DNA from: Monodelphis domestica
Lineage: Eukaryota > Chordata > Mammalia > Didelphimorphia > Didelphidae
Direction of reading: 5' to 3'
Assembly (NCBI RefSeq): GCF_027887165.1
Contig: NC_077228.1
Location: 211,333,635 to 211,397,634, forward strand
Length of the DNA: 64,000 nucleotides
Below the pieces are notes generated by a model. The model did not search any database. It was not told where the DNA came from and saw only the letters and a program-made list of their open reading frames with translations. Positions 60,801 to 64,000 of this stretch are shown here, piece after piece (the stretch's first letter is position 1; each line of letters starts with the position of its first letter). Position numbers and translations under genes: made by a program.

Positions 60801-62640
60801 ACCCAGATCAAATTGCCTCCCATCTCTGGGACAAAGGAGGGAAGGGAGAGAGACAATTTATTTATTTAATTTAAATTGTTTTTTCACATGGTTACATGAT
60901 TCTTGTTGTCTCCTTCTCTTCCTCCCTTCCCCCTCCCAGAGTTGACATGCAATTCCACTGGATTATACATTTTATTTTTATTCACTTATATTTTTTATGA
61001 GACAATTTAGATCTTATAGTCATTTCAGAAGATGTATGTTGAAAATTGTTATTACATGTAATTGGGAAAATGAAATATCTTTGAATAAAAAATAGAAAAA
61101 AAAGATGGTTCCCGAGGTCCCTTTCTAAAGTTCTAGGATTATGGAATTGATATATATCTCCTGGGACTTCAAGACTGAAGGTGGGAAGGGGCCCAGGTAT
61201 ATCTTAAAGGAAGCTCTACCAGAAATATGGGGTATAGTGAAAAGAATACTGGACTGGGAAATAGGCTCCCTATGCCTACTTTGATACCAGTTAGCTGTGT
61301 GCCCTAGGGTAGGTTAATTCCCTTCTAGATAAATTGAAAATTTGGGGCTAGAGAAGGGAAGATGCCCTGTGGCTAGAATTTAGGGGCTGAGCAGGCCTGC
61401 TCTGTGGCACTGCCTGATGCCCTTGGAAAAGGCCAGTGGTCAGTCATCCTCCTATTTATAGAGCCTCTAATATAGTTTTAGGTTGTTCAGACCTTGCCTA
61501 AAACCCTAGGGCAGGGGTCCCCAAACTATGGCCTGTGGGCCACATGTGGCCCCCCTATGGCCATTCATTCTGCCCCCACCACACTTCCGGAAGTGGCACC
61601 TCTTTCATTGGTGATCAGTGAGAGGAGCACTGTGTGTGGCAGCATGGCAAAGCATGGCTTCGCTCCCGTACAGTACTACCTTACTGTGACATAATCCTTT
61701 GCTTGGCGGCTTGTTCTGAGAGTAACTGAATGAGAACAAGGCACTGCACAAAGGATTATGTGGCTGCACAATGGAAGACGTCAGCATGGTGAGCAGAGAT
61801 CTGGAGGAGGGGATTCCGCACTGTGTATACTGCTGCCCAGTATAGTGGTGGCAGTGATGGGCCTGTGCAAGTGTGACAGACCCATCACAGCCAGTGCTGC
61901 AGCCTCCACTATCCCAGACAGCCATATGCAGATTTGTTCATAGTTTGTTTTTTTTTATAGTTCAGCCCTCCAACAGTATGAGGGACAGTGAACTGGCCCC
62001 CTGTGTAAAAAGTTTGGGGACCCCTGCCCTAGGGAATGTATATCTAAGGAGGAATCTTAACCTTAGCCCTGTCATCTTCACTTCCACTAGAGTTTTAAAC
62101 AACAGTAGTATGTGAATTCCTGTACCAACCAGTGTAAGTTATGTCCCAAAAGGAATCCTTACAAGAAGTGTTGGGAGGCCCATTTATTTTGCATTTCAAA
62201 AGATATAAAGGGGCCCTTTGAACTTTTTTTTTTTTTGCTTAATTTAGGAGTAGGAGCTCAGAACTTAAAACTTGCACCACTATAGCCACTCTGTACCCTA
62301 AACTTGAAGTTTGCCCTACAACCAACCCTGCACTTATTTCTGTGGCCATTATGATCCTGGTGAGATGAAGCAAACCCAAGTTCCTGCCCCTTTGGCCCTA
62401 CCAAGCAGGGAAAAATTCCTTAGCATGTGTTTCTAGTATAATTCTTCTGGACTATGTCCCCTCTCAGAAATTAACTAGGTACCATAGGGAAGGTGCCAGC
62501 AGTCTTAACCCGTTTTTTTTCTTTTCTCTCTAGCCCAGCAAACGAAGGGCAGACCTGTTTCTTCTCAGGGTCGCCTCACACAACTTAATGCCACCCACCC
62601 ACCAAGCCCCACAACTATTAACCCCAATAACCTCCCCTAA
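33310..62640 (+). CDS. QRICH2: QRICH2, glutamine-rich protein 2 (20 coding exons, 3,155 aa)
   Basis: Seen: exons join in frame at 33310-33858, 35075-35152, 36289-36375, 36785-36889, 37251-44049, 45471-45556, 45996-46093, 47114-47228, 48077-48331, 50870-50992, 51568-51642, 51896-52060, 52360-52481, 54427-54492, 55612-55713, 57218-57418, 58155-58305, 59021-59105, 59809-59907 and 62534-62640, all with AG acceptors and GT donors. Residues 1-273 are a short globular N terminus plus coiled coil, 274-2539 a Pro/Gly/Gln repeat region, and about 2510-3090 the DUF4795 coiled-coil region with CPAC (2682-2685) and CLSC (2894-2897). Known: QRICH2 is a testis protein needed for sperm flagellum assembly; human loss causes multiple flagellar abnormalities. 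Recognition rests on the N-terminal block, the IHFGGS and DILGLDGHIYKGR blocks and the exon layout. Odd: nearly twice the human length because of the exon 5 array. The ATG has A at -3 and opens the recognised N-terminal block. Confidence 0.93.
34270..34440 (-). mobile_element. MIR-like SINE relic (intron 1)
   Basis: CTCATTTTACAGATAGGGAAACGGAGACTC is the core of MIR in reverse, followed by a diverged body. Old and without visible duplication. Confidence 0.6.
35075..35152 (+). CDS. QRICH2: QRICH2 coding exon 2 (residues 184-209)
   Basis: A 78-bp phase 0-0 exon between a TTCGTCAG acceptor and a GTGAGA donor. It encodes 26 residues (AMGLIQDVMNEVNTLKEDQ...) with heptad-spaced hydrophobics that extend the exon 1 coiled coil. 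No ATG-initiated ORF reveals it; it was placed from splice signals and phase. Confidence 0.88.
35549..35725 (+). mobile_element. SINE1-type SINE (intron 2)
   Basis: GGGCAGTTGGGTGGCTCAGTG head with AAAATTCCAG repeated at both ends. Part of the box B region is deleted. Confidence 0.85.
35985..36179 (-). mobile_element. SINE1-type SINE (intron 2)
   Basis: Diverged reverse copy: CTCCAAGGCAGAAGAGTGGT in the tail half and the head GAACCACCCAGCCACCCC at the right. It ends about 110 bp before exon 3. Confidence 0.8.
36289..36375 (+). CDS. QRICH2: QRICH2 coding exon 3 (residues 210-238)
   Basis: An 87-bp phase 0-0 exon after TTTTTGCAG, with donor GTAACA. It encodes a charged amphipathic helix (VDKYKERIENMEDRIGALEN...) that completes the N-terminal coiled coil. 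Confidence 0.9.
36785..36889 (+). CDS. QRICH2: QRICH2 coding exon 4 (residues 239-273)
   Basis: A 105-bp phase 0-0 exon after CCCCACCAG, with donor GTAATT. It contains the VTWEDLEQAISS motif followed by a basic SGRKSTP tail that leads into the disordered part encoded by exon 5. Confidence 0.88.
37251..44049 (+). CDS. QRICH2: QRICH2 giant coding exon 5 (residues 274-2539)
   Basis: A single 6,799-bp exon, open throughout, after a CTTCCTCTAG acceptor and before GTAGGT; it ends in phase 1. The first 45 codons are a Ser/Pro/Arg-rich linker with two ERS(P/T)EKR-like repeats. A decapeptide array follows (about 37,563-42,990), then a 12-residue repeat (43,104-43,463), a Pro/Tyr-rich YMPSQQP repeat (about 43,625-43,770), and the start of DUF4795 (SFPFALETLRLMGELTNYY onward). 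The donor was chosen because only a phase 1 end keeps exon 6 open; using the AG two bases on creates a stop. Despite its extreme repetitiveness the exon has no frameshift or stop, which suggests constraint on the reading frame. Confidence 0.92.
37563..38364 (+). repeat. Decapeptide minisatellite blocks A and B (GPPGTYPPGQ type)
   Basis: Thirty-bp units encode APGTYPPVPG-like decapeptides up to about 37,680 and then GPPGTYPPGQ, with Q, L or A in place of the second P of TYPP. Occasional shorter GPYQPGQ units (for example near 37,780, 37,980 and 38,180) break the 30-bp register but keep the frame. This is the first of several sub-arrays in exon 5. Confidence 0.92.
38365..38630 (+). repeat. Decapeptide sub-array C (GTQQPGTRAP type)
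   Basis: Thirty-bp units encode APGTQQPGTR and APGTQQPGPG. Arginine in the GTRAP units makes this the only clearly basic patch in the first half of the array. The units are more diverged from each other than in the flanking blocks, which suggests less recent homogenisation. Confidence 0.88.
38631..39760 (+). repeat. 60-bp higher-order sub-array D (TYAPGQ / TYPPGQ pairs)
   Basis: Two 30-bp units alternate (PPGTYAPGQA or G, then PPGTYPPGQG), giving a 60-bp period. Several 60-bp copies are identical at the nucleotide level: 39,001 with 39,061, and 39,181, 39,241 and 39,301 with each other. The identity includes synonymous positions, so these are recent tandem duplications. Confidence 0.93.
39761..42000 (+). 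repeat. Decapeptide sub-array E (GAPGTQQLGP / QPLGP / QQFGP)
   Basis: About 2.2 kb of 30-bp units encode GAPGTQQLGP, GAPGTQPLGP and GAPGTQQFGP, with TYQPGP variants. It contains a 240-bp higher-order duplication (40,981-41,220 and 41,221-41,460). This is the most Gln-rich part of the protein and fits the name of the family. Confidence 0.93.
42001..42450 (+). repeat. Sub-arrays F and G (GAPGPYQPGQ/W and GARATGP units)
   Basis: Units at 42,001-42,330 encode GAPGPYQPGQ, with Trp variants (PSWQG, QPWQG) that are unique in the array. At 42,331-42,450 shorter units encode GARATGP and GARATQQPGP, a second Arg-bearing patch. Unit length varies in multiples of three, so the frame is kept. Confidence 0.88.
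42511..42990 (+). repeat. Sub-array H (GAPPGYQPGP / GAPYGYQPGP, 60-bp pairs)
   Basis: Sixteen 30-bp units. Four 60-bp pairs starting at 42,541, 42,601, 42,661 and 42,721 are identical over their whole length, alternating GAPYGYQPGP with GAPPGYQPGP. The last units from 42,781 are all GAPPGYQPGP. A Tyr in every unit gives regular aromatic spacing. Confidence 0.93.
43104..43463 (+). repeat. 36-bp repeat encoding TGLPGVSPQRSS (10 units)
   Basis: Ten in-frame 36-bp units: TGVPGVSPQRSS, TGLPGVSPQRSS and TGLPGVSQQRSS types, changing to TGHPGATQPKSA and TGRPGATQPKSA at the 3' end. It is independent of the 30-bp array. Its Ser/Thr and Arg/Lys content makes a basic, potentially phosphorylated linker. 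Confidence 0.9.
43625..43770 (+). repeat. YMPSQQP heptapeptide repeat
   Basis: Imperfect 21-bp units encode YMPSQQP, YMPPQQP and YMPSQQF after the single-copy stretch that contains QPSYVLSQGTYMPS. It is the last repeat before the HPIPPPPPW proline stretch and the folded C-terminal part. Confidence 0.85.
44345..44730 (-). mobile_element. MAR1 CORE-SINE with nested L1 3' fragment (intron 5)
   Basis: MAR1 parts at 44,345-44,520 and 44,660-44,725 (GATCCCATTTGGGGTTTTCT, then AACTCGGGAAGATGAGTCTC) flank an inverted L1 3' UTR piece (about 44,521-44,655, CATGGTTACATGATTC). Confidence 0.75.
45471..45556 (+). CDS. QRICH2: QRICH2 coding exon 6 (residues 2540-2568)
   Basis: An 86-bp exon that completes a Thr codon with exon 5, after TCTTCCATAG and before GTGAGT. 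It encodes SKSIPDDMMEQLQGLKALTK..., a charged helix in the DUF4795 region. Confidence 0.9.
45780..45945 (+). mobile_element. CORE-SINE relic (intron 6)
   Basis: Diverged body with AGTCTCTGTTTCTCCATCTG, the core of MIR/MAR1 elements. It has lost its ends. Confidence 0.5.
45996..46093 (+). CDS. QRICH2: QRICH2 coding exon 7 (residues 2569-2601)
   Basis: A 98-bp exon, phase 0 in and phase 2 out, after GTATTACAG and before GTAAAT. It encodes MRFMQRILEGEEEEQEDDGR... with a strongly acidic stretch, then a helical segment. Confidence 0.87.
46157..46415 (+). mobile_element. MAR1 CORE-SINE (intron 7)
   Basis: Full-length-like copy: GATGGCACAGTGGATAGAGT head, CCTCAGTTTCCTCATCTG core, and AGTTGAACATGACTGAAACA tail ending in an A-rich end. 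Confidence 0.88.
46420..46566 (-). mobile_element. Partial SINE1-type SINE (intron 7)
   Basis: GGTCACACAACTAC, TTTGAATCCAGGACAT and GAGCTACCTAGCTTCCC show a degraded reverse copy abutting the MAR1 element. Confidence 0.65.
47114..47228 (+). CDS. QRICH2: QRICH2 coding exon 8 (residues 2601-2639)
   Basis: A 115-bp exon after TGGCCTAG and before GTGAGG. It completes an Arg codon and encodes VNVHDIEKELALLRERQEQ..., a clear heptad coiled coil, ending in phase 0. Confidence 0.9.
47417..47621 (-). mobile_element. SINE1-type SINE (intron 8)
   Basis: Reverse copy starting with TTTAAAAAAAAAAACCTTTACC and ending GCCACCCAGCTGCCCC. Confidence 0.9.
48077..48331 (+). CDS. QRICH2: QRICH2 coding exon 9 (residues 2640-2724, CPAC motif)
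   Basis: A 255-bp phase 0-0 exon after GCTTTCTAG and before GTAAGT. It starts LDKLRMIIENML, has a Pro/Thr-rich linker, then CPACSLDLGQQV with cysteines at 2682 and 2685, and continues as a coiled coil. The CPAC block is a recognised part of the DUF4795 region. Confidence 0.92.
48596..48797 (+). mobile_element. SINE1-type SINE in L2-like 3' sequence (intron 9)
   Basis: AATAAAGGATTATC before and AATAAAAGATTATC after it are the target duplication. The host (48,520-48,592) is an L2-like 3' end. Confidence 0.85.
49752..49940 (-). mobile_element. MIR-like SINE (intron 9)
   Basis: GGATGATAGAACTGGAAGGG, a CATTTTATAGATCTGGAAACTGAG core and a GGTCACACA segment mark a MIR-type element in reverse. Confidence 0.7.
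50018..50272 (-). mobile_element. MAR1 CORE-SINE (intron 9)
   Basis: CCCCATTTGGGGTTTTCTTG, GGTTTGCCATTTCCTTCTCC and head GGGCCACCTAGCTGCCC show a near-complete reverse copy. Confidence 0.88.
50330..50440 (+). mobile_element. L2-like 3' end (intron 9)
   Basis: TAAGTTATCTTGAGAGCATGG and a GAATGAATGAAT tail match the 3' end style of L2 LINEs. Confidence 0.55.
50870..50992 (+). CDS. QRICH2: QRICH2 coding exon 10 (residues 2725-2765)
   Basis: A 123-bp phase 0-0 exon after CATCTCTCAG and before GTGAGC. It encodes DEELLGHIQATILQVQGDCE..., coiled coil. Confidence 0.9.
51311..51506 (-). mobile_element. SINE1-type SINE (intron 10)
   Basis: Reverse copy with imperfect duplication CCAATGCTTTTT and TCAATGCTTTTT. 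It ends about 60 bp before exon 11. Confidence 0.87.
51568..51642 (+). CDS. QRICH2: QRICH2 coding exon 11 (residues 2766-2790)
   Basis: A 75-bp phase 0-0 exon after CTACCCAG and before GTGAGA. It encodes VLYQSLEKLEKEKANREHLE..., a charged coiled-coil helix in register with exon 12. Confidence 0.9.
51896..52060 (+). CDS. QRICH2: QRICH2 coding exon 12 (residues 2791-2845)
   Basis: A 165-bp phase 0-0 exon after CTGAGACAG and before GTAAGG. It starts KADKSALAAKVSRIQFDATT and runs through a WKKVLDKL motif, conserved coiled coil of the family. Confidence 0.92.
52360..52481 (+). CDS. QRICH2: QRICH2 coding exon 13 (residues 2846-2886)
   Basis: A 122-bp exon, phase 0 in and phase 2 out, after CTGGGGAAG and before GTGAAC. 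It encodes LNRLELDPVKKLLEDRWKAI..., ending DDAATMR. The acceptor has purines at -5 to -8, so its tract is weaker than the others, but phase and homology support it. Confidence 0.88.
53256..53467. mobile_element. Non-autonomous hAT element (intron 13)
   Basis: CATGTTGGCAAACCTTTGG left and AGGTTCATCATCATTAT right, with 8-bp duplication CCTAGAAC and CTTAGAAC. The interior resembles 31,746-31,974 and 55,034-55,510. Confidence 0.72.
53510..53705 (+). mobile_element. SINE1-type SINE (intron 13)
   Basis: GGGCAGCTGGGTGGCTCAGTG head, diverged body, A/T-rich tail. Confidence 0.85.
53859..54121 (+). mobile_element. SINE1-type SINE with internal AT expansion (intron 13)
   Basis: Head GCTGCTAGGTGG and middle CAGACACTTCTTAGCTGTGTG. 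About 90 bp of TTATTA-like repeats lie between the CTGCCTCTGCTTA and CTCTAAGGCAGAAGG parts. Confidence 0.75.
54427..54492 (+). CDS. QRICH2: QRICH2 coding exon 14 (residues 2886-2908, CLSC motif)
   Basis: A 66-bp exon after CCGAACAG and before GTGAGT. It encodes QLLAHFHCLSCDRPLETAVP with cysteines 2894 and 2897. The CLSCDRP block is one I recall from mammalian QRICH2 and is the second CxxC of the protein. Confidence 0.9.
54649..54860. mobile_element. Degraded SINE followed by L1 3' fragment (intron 14)
   Basis: 54,649-54,788 is a diverged forward SINE (CCTGGGCAATCATTTAACCC). 54,790-54,860 has ATGGTTACACGATTCATG, the inverted end of an L1 3' UTR. Confidence 0.6.
55034..55510. mobile_element. 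hAT MITE-like sequence with internal duplication (intron 14)
   Basis: GGCATGGGTGCCAAAAGATGG and two copies of a GCAGCCAATGGGAACAC / GCAACCCAATGGGAATGC block match the interior of the element at 53,256. Its outer limits are unclear, and its end lies about 100 bp before exon 15. Confidence 0.5.
55612..55713 (+). CDS. QRICH2: QRICH2 coding exon 15 (residues 2908-2942)
   Basis: A 102-bp exon after CTGGATAG, with donor GTATGG. It encodes a Pro/Ser-rich segment followed by RPYTIYELEQVRQQSRT, conserved in the family. Both ends are phase 2. Confidence 0.9.
56098..56240 (-). mobile_element. L2-like 3' end (intron 15)
   Basis: AATAAGCATTTATTGAAAG and GTCAGGCACTGTGCTAAGC are reverse L2-type 3' sequence. 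Confidence 0.6.
56681..56862 (-). mobile_element. SINE1-type SINE (intron 15)
   Basis: Reverse copy starting TTTTTTAATCCCTTACC and ending at CCACCTAGTTGCCCC. It lacks the CAGAAGAGT segment. Confidence 0.82.
57218..57418 (+). CDS. QRICH2: QRICH2 coding exon 16 (residues 2942-3009)
   Basis: A 201-bp exon after CCCCTCCAG, with donor GTAGGA. It encodes MKLGTAFQRMELGQLERSVG and the block MHSKMLMDIEKVQIHFGGS, among the most conserved of the family. Confidence 0.93.
58155..58305 (+). CDS. QRICH2: QRICH2 coding exon 17 (residues 3009-3059)
   Basis: A 151-bp exon after TCTCGTAG, with donor GTATGG. It encodes YSFMSVPRRCGGSHTLTFPY and an RLQHLAQCIYPTED segment, typical of the C-terminal family domain, and ends in phase 0. 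Confidence 0.93.
58621..58795 (+). mobile_element. Diverged SINE1-type SINE (intron 17)
   Basis: ACAGCCAAGTATCTTAGTGG head, GAGTTCAGATTTGGCC box B region and AAGATAAGGATTAAAAA tail. Confidence 0.75.
59021..59105 (+). CDS. QRICH2: QRICH2 coding exon 18 (residues 3060-3088)
   Basis: An 85-bp exon after CCTTGCAG, with donor GTGAGT. It encodes HEVDILGLDGHIYKGRLETK..., the terminal conserved block of the domain. Confidence 0.93.
59223..59590. mobile_element. L2-like fragment followed by MAR1 CORE-SINE (intron 18)
   Basis: 59,223-59,350 holds the reverse L2-type CACCTACTGTGTGCCAGGCA. 59,381-59,590 is a forward MAR1 (TTTCCTCATCTGCAAAATGAG) with part of its 5' half missing. Confidence 0.72.
59809..59907 (+). 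CDS. QRICH2: QRICH2 coding exon 19 (residues 3088-3121)
   Basis: A 99-bp exon after GTATCTAG, with donor GTAATT. It encodes a basic, Ser/Pro-rich tail that includes SPSRPQSAQ, a motif also present in human QRICH2. Confidence 0.87.
59955..60060 (-). mobile_element. Partial SINE1-type SINE just after exon 19
   Basis: CAATACTGTACATTGGTTCC to GGTCACACAGC. The head half is missing. It begins 47 bp past the exon 19 donor. Confidence 0.75.
60632..61105 (+). mobile_element. L1 3' UTR with a nested inverted L1 end (intron 19)
   Basis: Forward L1 3' UTR (CAAAGAGCTGTTGGAGTCAG to TGTAATTGGGAAAATGAAAT) with an inverted end (about 60,862-61,000, CATGGTTACATGATTCTTG). GAGACAATTT repeats at both edges of the insert. 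Confidence 0.75.
61512..62026. mobile_element. 515-bp non-autonomous hAT transposon (intron 19)
   Basis: Terminal inverted repeats CAGGGGTCCCCAAACTATG and AGTTTGGGGACCCCTG, with a perfect 8-bp duplication CCCTAGGG (61,504-61,511 and 62,027-62,034). Charlie-like hAT by termini. No ORF of transposase size. Confidence 0.92.
62534..62640 (+). CDS. QRICH2: QRICH2 coding exon 20 and stop (residues 3121-3155)
   Basis: The final exon follows CTCTCTAG and closes with TAA at 62,638-62,640. It encodes a Gln/Thr/Pro-rich tail (QQTKGRPVSSQGRLTQLNAT...). The phase matches exon 19 across a 2.6-kb intron, and a poly(A) signal lies 118 nt past the stop. Confidence 0.82.
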
Positions 62641-62757
62641 TAGACTAGAGGATGTCTATTGAGGTGTACATGGATGTCCTCCACTTTATCCTGGCTGAAG
62701 ACCAAACAGGGATACCCTGGACCTCGGGAAAATATACCTTCATGCGTAGAACTTGCC

Positions 62758-62763
62758 AATAAA
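62758..62763 (+). terminator. QRICH2: QRICH2 poly(A) signal
   Basis: Canonical AATAAA 118 nt after the stop codon, followed within about 60 nt by GT-rich sequence (GAGAGTTTGTGTT). Cleavage is expected near 62,780. Confidence 0.75.
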
Positions 62764-62780
62764 TGTTTGCAAAGAAGAAG

Positions 62781-63390
62781 GCTGAGAGTTTGTGTTCACC
62801 CACTGGGGGAGTGGGAGGGGAGGGAGTGGGTGTGCACAGAACAAAGGGCAAGATGGTAGTTCCTTGCTGTTCTCCTTGTCTCATGGTTCTGAATGGAGAG
62901 TCTTTTTCTGAGACTCTCCAACCCTGAGATCATCCCCAGCCAAATGTGGGGTGAGGCTCCTCTGAAAGGTGAGGATGAGGTACGGGTACAGGCCTGACCC
63001 AATTTGCACCTTTCTAGATTATAGTGGCCTAAATCATGCTGTATAATGACCTCACATGATTGGAATTTGCCTGGTTTGTGGTGTGAAAGTTCTTCCAATG
63101 TGCTCAGGATTCCTCATCTGGAAATCTATGGACCATAGTTGCAGTTTTAGAGTTGGAAAAGACCTTCGAGATCATCTCATCCCTGGTAAATAAACTGTCT
63201 GCTCTGGTTCTAACCCTCCATGTCCAGGGTAAGTACGAGCTTTCTCTTAGATGAGGGGGAAGCCAAGATGAGTTGGGGATTGGGGTGGGGAGACCAGGGA
63301 AGTCCCAATGTTGCACTACCTGTGGGTGGGATGCTGCTCTGAGTGAAAGGAGAAAGAGGGCACTACCAGATGTTGGCTTTCTTTTTCTTT
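62781..63390. other. 3' flank of QRICH2, no gene seen
   Basis: Single-copy-like sequence. A MIR-type relic may lie near 63,140-63,210 (GAGTTGGAAAAGACCTTCGAG). No coding signal of the next gene is visible before the window ends. Confidence 0.45.
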
Positions 63391-63596
63391 TTTAAACCCT
63401 TACCTTCTGTCTTAGAACCAATAGTATGTATTAATTCCAAGGCAGAAGTGGGGGGAGGGGAGGAAGGGCTAGGCAACTGGGGTTAAGTGACTTGCCCAGC
63501 GTCAGACAGCTGGGAGATGTCTCAGGCCAGATTTGAATCTAGGACCTCATGTCTCTGGGCCCGGCTCTCATCCTACTGAGCCACGTAGTTGCCCCC
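63391..63596 (-). mobile_element. SINE1-type SINE
   Basis: Reverse copy from TTTAAACCCTTACCTTCTG to GAGCCACGTAGTTGCCCC, with a short G-rich insertion near 63,450. Confidence 0.88.
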
Positions 63597-63632
63597 TACC
63601 GGCTACTTTCTTGACCATCAGCATGGAGTTGT

Positions 63633-63885
63633 TTAGACAGCTAGGTGGCAAAGTGAATAAAGTGCTCAGCTTGGAATCAGGAAGATTCATCTTCATGAGC
63701 TCAAATCTGGCCTCAGAAACTTATTTTAGCTGGGTGACCCTAGGCAAGTCAAGACATTTAACTGTTTGCCTCAGTTTACTCATTTTTAAAAATGAGCTGG
63801 AGAAGGAAATGCAACTTTGCCAAGAAAACTCTAAATGGAGTCCCAAAGTTGGACAATGGAAACAACTGAACAACAACAACATGGG
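63633..63885 (+). mobile_element. MAR1 CORE-SINE
   Basis: AGACAGCTAGGTGGCAAAGTG head, GAGCTGGAGAAGGAAATGCA middle and ACAACTGAACAACAACAACA end. Confidence 0.88.
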
Positions 63886-64000
63886 GTCTCTTGTGGCATG
63901 CATCCATTTCCAAATTCCAAAAGCTGCCCTGCCCCTTAGGAGGCTGCTCCCACTCTTTATTCATAAATACTCTGCTCCTAGGTATCTCACTGATACCTAG

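Overview
The window is nuclear DNA from a mammal, almost certainly a marsupial and most like a didelphid opossum such as Monodelphis. This rests on many copies of a roughly 200-bp tRNA-derived SINE of the opossum SINE1 type, MAR1 CORE-SINEs, opossum-type L1 pieces, an RTE-clade LINE and hAT DNA transposons. The species call comes from remembered families, not from a database search.

Positions 1 to about 32,500 hold no host gene that I can support. This is a nested pile of transposable elements. An old gammaretrovirus-like endogenous retrovirus lies on the minus strand from about 26.34 kb (gag start) down to about 12.94 kb. It is broken by an hAT transposon (21,534-25,189), an RTE LINE (14,899-18,988) and a solo LTR (13,093-14,106), each with a target-site duplication. 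Two related retroviral tails lie on the plus strand at 1.45-3.34 kb and 4.0-7.4 kb, the second split by another solo LTR. A plus-strand L1 (about 7.45-12.51 kb) is split by an inverted L1, a third solo LTR and a SINE. More L1 pieces, an RTE-derived short element and an LTR-like repeat fill 26.4-32.5 kb.

From about 32.6 kb to 62.78 kb lies one protein-coding gene on the plus strand, QRICH2 (glutamine-rich protein 2, DUF4795 family), needed for the sperm flagellum in mammals. I could place 20 coding exons with GT-AG junctions and consistent phases (9,468 nt including the stop, 3,155 residues). The upstream region has a perfect RFX X-box (32,696-32,708), fitting a ciliary or flagellar gene. A coiled-coil N terminus (exons 1-4) leads into a 6.8-kb exon 5, mostly 30-bp minisatellite units encoding decapeptides rich in Pro, Gly, Gln, Thr and Tyr. 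Exons 6-20 encode the conserved coiled-coil DUF4795 region with two CxxC motifs and end in a Ser/Pro-rich tail. A poly(A) signal lies at 62,758. The repeat array makes the protein far longer than human QRICH2 (about 1,660 residues from memory).

Introns and the 3' flank contain SINEs, MAR1, MIR- and L2-like pieces, L1 3' fragments and hAT elements, including a 515-bp element at 61,512-62,026 with a palindromic 8-bp duplication. The most unusual content is the exon 5 array: about 180 thirty-bp units, higher-order repeats of 60 and 240 bp, and no stop codons over kilobases in several frames on both strands.
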